21,236 nucleotides of DNA from Methanosarcinales archaeon (GTDB lineage Archaea; Halobacteriota; Methanosarcinia; Methanosarcinales; Methanogasteraceae), in assembly GCA_030672345.1 (NCBI GenBank), contig DAOVGO010000199.1, positions 1 through 21,236 of the forward strand, written 5' to 3'. The position numbers and the translations under genes were made by a program. The notes under the pieces were generated by a model. It had not been told where the DNA came from, ran no database searches, and was given only the letters and a program-made list of their open reading frames with translations. Of the stretch, positions 15,079-21,236 are shown piece after piece (the first letter of the stretch is position 1; the number at the start of each line of letters is the position of its first letter).

Positions 15079-15924
15079 TCACGTCCATAGTTTCAGCCAG
15101 TCAGCGAAATGCATGTTTTCGATGACGTCCGGGTCGTCGATGAAGCCGCCGCCGGTGCAGTTGATCGTCTTCAGTCCGGTGAGCTCGTGACAAACTTTGA
15201 AATGACGTACAGTGTTCTTCATGAAATCGTTATGCGCAATGTCGGTGTAGCACTCGGTGCCGAAAAACGAGTGTGTGTGAGATCTGTAACATTTCTCGAA
15301 GATCTCATCCTCGTTTTCATACAGGGGTAAAAGCCCTTTGTAGTATGGCGTATCCCTGACCGGGAAATCCGGTTTGAATGCGAAGTCAAGACCGATGAGC
15401 GCGATCGGGTTGCATCCGATGTATCGCAGTACATTCCATGAGAACGATCCGCAGTTGTCCATACAATCGAGCACGTTCATGCTCGGGAACAGGTGTGAGA
15501 GGGTTACCAGTGTGTTCTGATGAGGGAGGGATGGGCTCGTGTTCTCTAATATGTAGAAGATTTTCTCGCCCTTCCAGCGCTCCAGTACCACCTGATCGAT
15601 TTCCAGCGAAAACACGCCCGTGATAGAATCACTGAATTCATCCACGATGTCGTGATCTATGAACTCCATCATCTTCGGATGGATGTCGATCATCGTAACG
15701 TAATCCGGGATCACGCCGGCATCAAGGCACCACTTAAGACTGTGTGCTGTGGTCACGATCACGCCTTTACGCTCCTGGTAGAACGCTGATTCGTGCAGCA
15801 TCTGCAGATGATCCAGCTCAAGCAAACTTGGTCCGGCAGCTATCACCAGTCCTGGCGTGCACGGTGGGACGCCGTTCTCGATCAGCACGTTGAACTCAGC
15901 GTTTGCTTTTCTGTGGATTGGCAT
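15079..15924 (-). CDS. DUF115/Maf-like protein, short copy without N-terminal domain
   Basis: 281 residues. The start is placed at ATG 15924, two bases after the upstream stop and behind a GGAG; the frame is open further upstream but overlaps the previous gene. It has the DUF115 core: VIAAGPSL near residue 30, then AGVIPDYVTMIDIHPKMMEF, IGCNPIALIGLDFAF and a final LKTINCTGGGFIDD segment. Relatives include archaeal MptE (a pterin pyrophosphokinase) and the bacterial Maf flagellin glycosyltransferases. The other three copies here carry about 80-100 extra N-terminal residues that this one lacks. Next to a nonulosonate operon, a glycosyltransferase role is favoured. Donor and acceptor are inferred. 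Confidence 0.75.
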   Translation of the reverse strand: MPIHRKANAEFNVLIENGVPPCTPGLVIAAGPSLLELDHLQMLHESAFYQERKGVIVTTAHSLKWCLDAGVIPDYVTMIDIHPKMMEFIDHDIVDEFSDSITGVFSLEIDQVVLERWKGEKIFYILENTSPSLPHQNTLVTLSHLFPSMNVLDCMDNCGSFSWNVLRYIGCNPIALIGLDFAFKPDFPVRDTPYYKGLLPLYENEDEIFEKCYRSHTHSFFGTECYTDIAHNDFMKNTVRHFKVCHELTGLKTINCTGGGFIDDPDVIENMHFADWLKLWT

Positions 15925-15926
15925 CT

Positions 15927-17030
15927 CTACTCCCATTTCGCAAGCCAGTCCTGTAACCACATATTCTCAACCGCCTCGTCATCGAGGACCCCGCTTCCGG
16001 TGCAGTTAATAGTTTTTATTCCTTTATTATTTTTGTATTGTTTAAACATTATCAAACTTGACTCAGCGAAACTATCATAACAAAAATCTGTGTAACAGTT
16101 TGTACCAAAGAATGAATGAGTATGGAATCTGTAGCATGCTTCCATCATATCTTTTTCTGTTTTATACGACGGTCTAAATGCGTTGTAATATGGCGTTTTT
16201 TGGACGGGAGTGTCCATTTTGAAGCTGAGATCGAGTCCGATTAGTGCAATTGGATTGCATCCGATATAACGGGCAACGTTCCACGCAAAACCTCCATCAT
16301 GTGCGCAGGCATCGAACTCAGTCATATCCGGAAACATACGCGTCATTATACCCTGTACGTTTGGTATGGATAATTCAGGTATGATCGGCATAAAAAAGTA
16401 TTTTTTCCCTACCCATGCGTCAAGTACGTCGTGATCAACATATGCCGCTAATATTCCAGTCACGTCGTTGAGGTGATCTCGAACGATATCATGATCGATA
16501 AATTCGATCATGATTAACTCGCCATCAATCAGCGTAAAATAATCAGGAATAACACCTGCATCGAGGCAGTCTTTTAACTTGTGTGCCGTGGATATGATTA
16601 TGCCTTTCTTTTCTTTGTAGAATGCAGAATCCTTAATAAGTTTTAGCTGATCAAGATCATCAACGCTTGGACCTGCACCGACAACTATTGCAGGTGTGCC
16701 CGGAGCAACTGTATTTTCAATACATCGTATATCAGGTATATCTGCCACCACATCTTTAAGGAAGTTCTCGTAAAAATTGTTCAACCACATGGGGAGATAC
16801 GATACGATGGTTACGTTATTTATCATCTGCATTTTTGATGCGGTTTTAGGAAGACTGAAAAGATGTTCTATCCACTGCTGATAGTTGTGGAATCGTTCAA
16901 AAATATCCTGCCACGTTTCACCATGTTCTTTTCTCATATCGTTGAAAGAGTTCCAGTACTCATCGCTTACACTTGGTATGTGCCGGTCTTTTTTAGGAGA
17001 CTCAGACGGGGTTTTCTTATATTTATGCAT
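15927..17030 (-). CDS. DUF115/Maf-like protein, putative nonulosonate glycosyltransferase
   Basis: 367 residues. Residues 1-110 are a helical N-terminal extension (EYWNSFNDMRKEHGETWQD, then a NVTIVSYLPMWLNNFYENF segment). The DUF115 core follows: AIVVGAGPSVDDLDQL, CLDAGVIPDYFTLIDGELIM, IGCNPIALIGLDLSF and IKTINCTGSGVLDD. Across the core it resembles the 15079-15924 product most closely (shared IGCNPIALIGLD, THSFFGT and CYTD). The ATG directly follows the upstream stop codon, with a GGGGTGG SD-like stretch. Codon usage is more AT-rich than in the sugar operon. No membrane segment or signal peptide, so it would act in the cytoplasm on proteins before assembly or export. Confidence 0.75.
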   Translation of the reverse strand: MHKYKKTPSESPKKDRHIPSVSDEYWNSFNDMRKEHGETWQDIFERFHNYQQWIEHLFSLPKTASKMQMINNVTIVSYLPMWLNNFYENFLKDVVADIPDIRCIENTVAPGTPAIVVGAGPSVDDLDQLKLIKDSAFYKEKKGIIISTAHKLKDCLDAGVIPDYFTLIDGELIMIEFIDHDIVRDHLNDVTGILAAYVDHDVLDAWVGKKYFFMPIIPELSIPNVQGIMTRMFPDMTEFDACAHDGGFAWNVARYIGCNPIALIGLDLSFKMDTPVQKTPYYNAFRPSYKTEKDMMEACYRFHTHSFFGTNCYTDFCYDSFAESSLIMFKQYKNNKGIKTINCTGSGVLDDEAVENMWLQDWLAKWE

Positions 17031-18089
17031 TTATGCCACCCCATTGTAAAAATCTGTTAATTTCATGCAGGCAACCCCTTCACCCCCGATCACGCCACCC
17101 TCAGTGCAGTTGACAATTTTAATTCCGTTTTGTTTGGCGAACCTGAAGTGATCCATACTGCAGAATAAATAATCGCGGAACACATCATCGGAATAGCACA
17201 CAGTACCAAACACCCCATGGCGGTACGGTACGAAATGTTTTTTGATTTCATCAATGTCTTCGCAGCATTCCTGGTACATCTTGAAATATTGCGTTTCTTC
17301 AATCGGCAGGTCTACCGGGTATGATAAATCCACTCCAACAAGAACAATTGGGTTGCAACCCAATTCAAATGCCGTGCACCAACCCACACTCGCGCAGTGT
17401 CCCGCGGTCACCATCTCGGTTTTATCAATGATCGATCTAAGTACATATGAAACGTTGGGAGCCACCACCTCAGGTATCATCTGAACAAAAAAATATTTAT
17501 CGCCACGCCATCTTTTCACAACTGTAGGATGAGTCGTCACGCACATTATAGCGGAAATATCGTCACGGTACTCGTCGATTATATCATGATCTATGAAGGG
17601 GAGTATTTTATCAGACGCGTCCGATATAAGCACGTAATTGGGTATGACACCGGCTTCGAGGCAGTCTATCAAAACCTTATCAGTTGCAAATATCAGACCG
17701 TCAAAACCACTGTTGGCGATCACGTCGAGATGTTTATTACGATATAGGCTCGGTCCGGCACCTATAACAAGTGCAGGTTCGTTTGTTTTCGGGATGTCTT
17801 TAATGTCTTTTCCATTCTTTATCTCTGCGATATTTTCAGATAATGCCTTTAACCATATCGGCATTAGTTTCGTAACTGTAGCTGTGTTTGAAATCATGTT
17901 TGGATTGATTTCTTTCGGCAAATTCATCACTTCTTTCACGGGCAACGGGTATATGGCAAGTTGGTGAAAAAATTCTTTCCATGATAGACCGGATTCTATT
18001 CGGATGCCATCGAGAATTTTTCTATCGTCCACAATAGCTTCTCTGGTAAGCGATGTCATCAGTCTGGCAGAACCCGTCTTGTTAGACAT
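17031..18089 (-). CDS. DUF115/Maf-like protein, putative nonulosonate glycosyltransferase
   Basis: 352 residues from the ATG at 18089; a GTG two codons upstream is in frame but less suited to the promoter distance. A helical N-terminus (SGLSWKEFFHQLAIYPLPV) is followed by ALVIGAGPSLYRNKHLDVI, CLEAGVIPNYVLISDASDKI, LGCNPIVLVGVDLSYPVDL and IKIVNCTEGGVIGGEGV. It pairs closely with the 18155-19213 product (shared GPSLYR, WKEF/WREFVHQLA and NCTEGG segments), so the four copies fall into two pairs. No SD precedes the start, and a TATA box 18-31 nt upstream points to a leaderless transcript. AT-rich like its neighbour. Confidence 0.75.
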   Translation of the reverse strand: MSNKTGSARLMTSLTREAIVDDRKILDGIRIESGLSWKEFFHQLAIYPLPVKEVMNLPKEINPNMISNTATVTKLMPIWLKALSENIAEIKNGKDIKDIPKTNEPALVIGAGPSLYRNKHLDVIANSGFDGLIFATDKVLIDCLEAGVIPNYVLISDASDKILPFIDHDIIDEYRDDISAIMCVTTHPTVVKRWRGDKYFFVQMIPEVVAPNVSYVLRSIIDKTEMVTAGHCASVGWCTAFELGCNPIVLVGVDLSYPVDLPIEETQYFKMYQECCEDIDEIKKHFVPYRHGVFGTVCYSDDVFRDYLFCSMDHFRFAKQNGIKIVNCTEGGVIGGEGVACMKLTDFYNGVA

Positions 18090-18106
18090 GTACACATGTA
18101 CGTGGA

Positions 18107-18120
18107 TATATTATTTAAAT
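18107..18120 (-). promoter_or_regulatory. TATA-like box, leaderless promoter for the 18089 gene
   Basis: On the minus strand ATTTAAATAATATA spans 18120 to 18107, centred about 25 nt from the ATG at 18089. No SD is present between. The gap of 65 bp to the previous gene also has T-rich stretches (TCTTTTACATTTTT) that may end the upstream transcript. This promoter could drive the other Maf-like genes and the whole sugar operon, which follow with almost no gaps. Confidence 0.55.
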
Positions 18121-18154
18121 GGCGGGTTGTTTATTTCTTTAAAAATGTAAAAGA

Positions 18155-19213
18155 TTACAAAGTTATCTTTTTAAATCTTTTGTCGGTGAGCCAATCATTG
18201 AATTTCATGCAGCGGACCCCTTCACCCTCAATCGCTCCACCTTCAGTGCAGTTGACGATTTTACAACCCATATCTGACGCTGTTTTGAAATGGGCTAATG
18301 AGCAAAACAAATAATTTTCAAAAACAGGGTCAAAATAACAGTCGGTGTCAAACACACTGTGGTGATAATTCTTGTACTGTGCATCTATCTTTACCTCATC
18401 ACCATTGAATGCCCTGTAGTATCGGTCATAATACCAGGTCTCTTCTTTCGGCACGTCTGAGGGATACGATAGATCCAGCCCGATCAGCCCAATGTCTCGA
18501 CATCCGATTGTGTAAGCAACCGACCACCCGACGCTGGATGAATGCCCTGCAGTGAACAGTTCGGTTTTTTTCAGCAGGAGGTGTAACATGTAACTCACGT
18601 TTGGAATGGCGTCTCCATCGATTGCATTTGAGAACCAGAATATGTTGCCATTCCATCTATCTACAACAGACGGGTGCGCCATTAAACACATAATTGCACC
18701 CATCGAATCGGAGAATTCATCAACTATATTGTGATCTATGTACTTCAATATTTTTTCAGATCCATCCAGAACCATGATGTAATCCGGTACCACACCATGA
18801 TCCAGGCAATCTTTAACTGCTCGATCCGCTGCAAAAATTACTCCATCGAATTCTTTTTCTGACAATAATTCAAGGTGTCTTCTTCGATACAGACTGGGTC
18901 CTGCACCAATCACAAGTGCTCTCGAATCGCTCTTCGGGATGTCTCTGATGTCCTTTCCATTTCTTACATTCTCGAAGTTTTTACTGATGTTTTCCATCCA
19001 TGTTGGCAACAGGTTGTTGATGGTATTGATGTTGACGTGTGTGGTGGGGTCAACCTCGCTTGGTAGGGACATTATGGTATTGACCATTTCCGGGTATGTT
19101 GCAAGCTGGTGGACGAATTCTCTCCACTTGAGACCATGTTTTTCGCGGATGGATTGTAGGACTCTCCAATCTGTTTCGTCCAGATTCCTGAAACACGCTG
19201 AGATCGGTCGCAT
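18155..19213 (-). CDS. DUF115/Maf-like protein, putative nonulosonate glycosyltransferase
   Basis: 352 residues; the first of the four tandem copies in transcription order. A helical N-terminus (EKHGLKWREFVHQLATYPEM, then INTINNLLPTWMENISKNFE) precedes the core: ALVIGAGPSLYRRRHLELL, CLDHGVVPDYIMVLDGSEKI, IGCRDIGLIGLDLSYPSDV and CKIVNCTEGGAIEGEGV. The Gly-Pro-Ser loop and the D-L-S-Y motif are those of DUF115 proteins. It is followed by its own T-rich gap and the next gene's promoter. The start lacks an SD and has a TATA box about 28 nt upstream plus a 16-bp palindrome between. It could in principle be MptE-like, but the length and number of copies argue against that. Confidence 0.75.
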   Translation of the reverse strand: MRPISACFRNLDETDWRVLQSIREKHGLKWREFVHQLATYPEMVNTIMSLPSEVDPTTHVNINTINNLLPTWMENISKNFENVRNGKDIRDIPKSDSRALVIGAGPSLYRRRHLELLSEKEFDGVIFAADRAVKDCLDHGVVPDYIMVLDGSEKILKYIDHNIVDEFSDSMGAIMCLMAHPSVVDRWNGNIFWFSNAIDGDAIPNVSYMLHLLLKKTELFTAGHSSSVGWSVAYTIGCRDIGLIGLDLSYPSDVPKEETWYYDRYYRAFNGDEVKIDAQYKNYHHSVFDTDCYFDPVFENYLFCSLAHFKTASDMGCKIVNCTEGGAIEGEGVRCMKFNDWLTDKRFKKITL

Positions 19214-19215
19214 GG

Positions 19216-19231
19216 GATAGCATATGCTATC
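19216..19231. promoter_or_regulatory. Perfect 16-bp palindrome at a gene start, candidate operator
   Basis: GATAGCATATGCTATC is a perfect inverted repeat located 2 bp before the ATG at 19213 and just downstream of the TATA box, where the transcription start should fall. A dimeric repressor bound here would block initiation. It could also fold as a small hairpin at the RNA 5' end. Confidence 0.5.
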
Positions 19232-19235
19232 AGCA

Positions 19236-19245
19236 TCATTTAAAG
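19236..19245 (-). promoter_or_regulatory. TATA-like box, leaderless promoter for the Maf-like genes
   Basis: CTTTAAATGA on the minus strand (19245 to 19236) is centred about 28 nt upstream of the ATG at 19213. There is no SD, so translation would begin at the mRNA 5' end. Confidence 0.5.
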
Positions 19246-19254
19246 CTGAATGGC

Positions 19255-19290
19255 AAAAAAATCAAAGGTGATTGAGACGACCTGCCTCAA
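19255..19290 (-). terminator. T-run terminator after the virion-protein genes
   Basis: Just past the TGA at 19287 the minus strand has a weak TGAG...CTCA inverted repeat and then seven T (19261 to 19255). Archaeal transcription commonly ends at such T-runs. It separates the virion genes from the downstream Maf-like genes. Confidence 0.5.
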
Positions 19291-19679
19291 CCATCATAAT
19301 ATTGCACGAAAACGTCTATGTTGGCTCTGCTGGCACACCCAACAAGGTAGTTGCTCGCGTCAATCGTGAATAGCGGATTATCAACAGATCCCATCATTCC
19401 CTCGGGGATCTGCCGCACATCGTCGAATTCCCCTATCCTGAAGGGTACTGTCAGCTTCTTGTTCGATGTTGCAGTCGCCAGTGTTGTGACCGATGATGCG
19501 CTGTTCGACGCAAGGTATAGTGTGTTTGTCGCGCCAGCTGCATGGTGTAGGTTGACCGCCTTAATGAAGGTGAAGAACCTCTGTTTGTTGTCTGGCACCG
19601 CCCCTATACCGAAGCTCGTAGTCCCGGCTGCGCTACCAATAACAACATTCTTGGATTTTAGGTCAAACTTATTCGCCAT
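19287..19679 (-). CDS. Virion-protein-like, third member of a tandem family
   Basis: 130 residues from ATG 19679. This start is chosen because a strong SD (TTGGAGGA) lies 8 nt upstream and because MANKFDLKSK aligns with MANRHNLKTW and MANKYDLKTW of the next two genes. A longer in-frame reading starts at 19721 but would overlap the upstream gene. Homology to the neighbours is clearest at the C-terminus, where DNPLFTIDASNYLVG and VFVQYYDG match EHPLMSVTGSGW and VFATYYDE. Small, Ala/Ser/Thr-rich and beta-rich, it suits a capsid, decoration or tail-tube subunit; the exact role is unknown. Confidence 0.65.
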   Translation of the reverse strand: MANKFDLKSKNVVIGSAAGTTSFGIGAVPDNKQRFFTFIKAVNLHHAAGATNTLYLASNSASSVTTLATATSNKKLTVPFRIGEFDDVRQIPEGMMGSVDNPLFTIDASNYLVGCASRANIDVFVQYYDG

Positions 19680-19706
19680 ATCGTATTCCTCCAAGAAATT
19701 AAACGA

Positions 19707-19724
19707 TGAGTGATTGCTCACTCA
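19707..19724. repeat. Hairpin overlapping a stop codon, copy 1
   Basis: TGAGTGATTGCTCACTCA is a 7-bp inverted repeat with a 4-nt loop. It spans the stop codon of the 19718-20140 gene and an identical copy sits at 20151-20168. It may tune readthrough or RNA stability between the virion genes. Confidence 0.6.
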
Positions 19725-20140
19725 TCATAATACGTCGCAAAGACGCACATTGCAGGTCCACTGCGGACGATCAAGCTCATCCAGCCACTACCTGTAACAC
19801 TCATAAGCGGATGTTCAAGCGACGGTTTACCTGGCATCGTTCTTGTGTGTGGGTGCGGATAGTTACAAACTCCCGTAACAGCAGACACTCTTGCAATCCT
19901 TATCGGAAGTTTTGCGCCCGCTGACACAACGGCGGCTGTTGGTGTCGTGGCTGCTGTCTGTGAAGCGATAAGTACCTCAACAGTGCTACCGGCACCAGAT
20001 CCCACCGGATCACTCTTCTCGACCTTCAGGTACGTTAGGAATCTGGTCTTACCTGAATCGATGGTCCCGCCGATGTTGGTCAATGTACCACTTGCAGCGG
20101 TCTTGATCATCCATGTCTTCAGGTTATGTCTGTTTGCCAT
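19718..20140 (-). CDS. Virion-protein-like, tandem paralogue
   Basis: 140 residues, 125 identical to the product of the adjacent upstream gene. It is beta-rich with Gly/Ser/Thr/Ala-rich loops (SDPVGSGAGSTVEVLIASQT, then AATTPTAAVVSAGAK) and no signal peptide or membrane span. The N-terminal TAASGTLTNIGGTIDSGKTR segment and the C-terminal SGWMSLIVRSG are invariant between copies, while residues 85-105 differ at half the positions. SD GGAG precedes the ATG. The shared Ser/Thr-rich loops are possible O-glycosylation targets of the adjacent Maf-like proteins, which is inference only. A capsid or decoration subunit is the best guess. Confidence 0.7.
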   Translation of the reverse strand: MANRHNLKTWMIKTAASGTLTNIGGTIDSGKTRFLTYLKVEKSDPVGSGAGSTVEVLIASQTAATTPTAAVVSAGAKLPIRIARVSAVTGVCNYPHPHTRTMPGKPSLEHPLMSVTGSGWMSLIVRSGPAMCVFATYYDE

Positions 20141-20150
20141 ACTTAACTCC

Positions 20151-20168
20151 TGAGTGATTGCTCACTCA
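20151..20168. repeat. Hairpin overlapping a stop codon, copy 2
   Basis: This is identical in sequence and position to the hairpin at 19707-19724, here spanning the stop codon at 20162. It lies between two closely spaced genes that have their own SDs. Confidence 0.6.
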
Positions 20169-20584
20169 TCATAATACGTCGCAAAGACGCACATTGCAGG
20201 TCCACTGCGGACGATCAAGCTCATCCAGCCACTACCTGTAACACTCATAAGAGGATGTTCAAGCGAAGGGCTATCTGGCATCTCTCTCATGACGTTGTGT
20301 GGATAGTTACCAACGGTTGTCGCAGCCGATGCTCTTGCAATCCTTATCGGAAGTTTTGCGCCCGCTGACACAACGGCGGCTGTTGGTGTCGTTGCTGCTG
20401 TCTGTGAAGCGATAAGTACCTCGATGGTGCTACCACACCCAGATCCAACTGGATCACTCTTCTCGACCTTCAGGTACGTTAGGAATCTGGTCTTACCTGA
20501 ATCGATGGTCCCGCCGATGTTGGTCAATGTACCACTGGCAGCGGTCTTGATCATCCACGTCTTCAGATCATATTTATTCGCCAT
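20162..20584 (-). CDS. Virion-protein-like, tandem paralogue
   Basis: 140 residues; paralogue of the downstream gene with differences at residues 4-6, 50, 54 and ten positions between 85 and 105 (for example NVM replacing PHT at 97-99 and D-S replacing G-K at 104-105). SD GGAG lies about 9 nt before the ATG. Because the flanks are almost unchanged at the DNA level, the duplication is recent or maintained by gene conversion. It follows the large virion-like gene by 13 bp, so one transcript is expected. I cannot name the family. Confidence 0.7.
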   Translation of the reverse strand: MANKYDLKTWMIKTAASGTLTNIGGTIDSGKTRFLTYLKVEKSDPVGSGCGSTIEVLIASQTAATTPTAAVVSAGAKLPIRIARASAATTVGNYPHNVMREMPDSPSLEHPLMSVTGSGWMSLIVRSGPAMCVFATYYDE

Positions 20585-20597
20585 ATCGCAGCACTCC

Positions 20598-21236
20598 TTA
20601 CGTTGACACGTCCAGCTGTGCCTTGTTCTTCAGGTAACTACCTGTACCGAACGCCATTCCGTACATGGCGAGGCAGTCCTTGCCGACGTCTCTGGTCTGC
20701 TTCTCGATCCTGACATCGGTCTTCGGGATGAACAGCCACGGGCTTGGCAGAACCATTGCAGGCATATCGCCCACGAGCATCGGTCTGAGTGTCAGCACCG
20801 GCTTCTCCTCTCCATTGAGCATGTTTGGCTTCACAGCCATCGCGAGCGGTGGCGTTCCGTACAGCTCCTGCGTCAGGTTATCGAGTGCCGTGACAAGCAG
20901 TAGCGAGTCCTCTTTGATCGTGAAGTTTGCTGACGATGTGTTGCCGCAGACCCAGTGGGTGAAACCCTCGTTGGTCGCGTTTGGCGCTGTAGTATACGTC
21001 AGCCCCCAGTCCGGAACAGGGATGTATGTGCCAGTCCCTGAGCTGTACACCCTTGACGTGTTCAGTCCCACCATCTCGGGTCTGATCGAGTCAACACCGA
21101 ACTGCGTGTCTACTGCGTACCTGCCGCCAAAGCTCTTTGGCTCGAAGTACTTCTTTGCTGCTTCCGCTGCGAATACGATGTACCCGATGTGGTATGTCAG
21201 CATCTTCCGATGAATCGTGCTCTGGGTCAGAACCAT
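20598..21236 (-). CDS. Presumed major virion structural protein, possibly N-terminally cut
   Basis: At least 212 residues. The ATG sits exactly at the window edge, so this Met may be the start or an internal residue, and no SD can be checked. The protein is beta-rich with Pro/Gly turns (TYIPVPDWGLTYTTAP, VKPNMLNGEEKPVLTLRPML, MVLPSPWLFIPKTDV), an N-terminal helix (IVFAAEAAKKYFEPK) and no signal peptide or catalytic motif. It leads a run of small virion-like genes, typical of a capsid or coat protein, and has several N-x-S/T sequons (NTS, NAT, NTS, NFT, NLT). Fold and role are inferred; I do not recognise the family. Confidence 0.5.
   Translation of the reverse strand: MVLTQSTIHRKMLTYHIGYIVFAAEAAKKYFEPKSFGGRYAVDTQFGVDSIRPEMVGLNTSRVYSSGTGTYIPVPDWGLTYTTAPNATNEGFTHWVCGNTSSANFTIKEDSLLLVTALDNLTQELYGTPPLAMAVKPNMLNGEEKPVLTLRPMLVGDMPAMVLPSPWLFIPKTDVRIEKQTRDVGKDCLAMYGMAFGTGSYLKNKAQLDVST

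Larger units (their letters stand above)
19707..20584 (-). repeat. Tandem duplication of a 434-bp gene unit (period 444 bp)
   Basis: 19707-20140 and 20151-20584 align without indels. The first ~100 bp of each unit (gene 3' end and hairpin) are identical, as are long internal stretches; most differences cluster around 19808-19890 and 20252-20334, plus a few near the gene start. Confidence 0.9.

Noticed and set aside
15079..19213. MptE pterin pyrophosphokinase function for the DUF115 genes
   Set aside because: Archaeal MptE is shorter (about 230 residues) and single copy; four longer tandem copies next to a nonulosonate operon fit Maf-like transferases better, though the fold is shared.

Overview
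The window looks like part of an archaeal virus or provirus. A euryarchaeal host of the methanogen/ANME kind is an inference. Archaeal signs are AT-rich TATA-like boxes 24-31 nt upstream of start codons that lack Shine-Dalgarno (SD) sequences (apparently leaderless genes), mixed with SD-led genes using ATG, GTG or TTG, and a Hel308-type helicase, a family of archaea and eukaryotes. Viral signs are runs of small, low-complexity, beta-rich or repeat-containing proteins at both ends, resembling capsid/decoration proteins (right) and tail-fibre or surface proteins (left). No terminase, portal, integrase or polymerase is visible, so the viral assignment is an inference.

Layout, left to right. Positions 1-3359 (minus strand) hold four presumed virion surface genes: a 14-residue-repeat fibre cut by the window edge, a protein with a lectin-like C-terminus, an unrecognised beta-rich protein and a Pro-rich two-domain protein. 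Positions 3407-6889 form a plus-strand island with a small carboxypeptidase-regulatory-like beta-sandwich protein, a caspase-fold protease candidate and a full Hel308 helicase. The helicase lies between two copies of a 30-bp direct repeat. Positions 6890-7148 contain debris, including the 3' end of a tRNA gene. Positions 7149-15074 (minus) are a tightly overlapping operon with every enzyme class needed for a CMP-activated nonulosonic (legionaminic/sialic-type) acid: dehydratase, aminotransferase, acetyltransferase, hydrolysing 2-epimerase, NeuB-type synthase and CMP-transferase. It also carries an N-acetyl-sugar amidotransferase and a B12-binding-type radical SAM enzyme, and is interrupted by a putative homing endonuclease. 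Positions 15079-19213 (minus) hold four tandem DUF115/Maf-like proteins, the family that includes bacterial flagellin nonulosonate glycosyltransferases. Positions 19287-21236 (minus) hold four presumed virion proteins, two of them a recent tandem duplication.

Working model (inference): the virus makes its own amidino- and possibly otherwise modified legionaminic-type sugar, and uses a set of Maf-like transferases to put it on virion proteins encoded next to them. Several pathway enzymes are clearly shorter than their usual cellular relatives, which fits a compact viral version of the pathway. The junction between capsid-like genes and glycosylation genes carries a terminator-like T-run, a TATA box and a perfect 16-bp palindrome, so the two modules are probably expressed and regulated separately.
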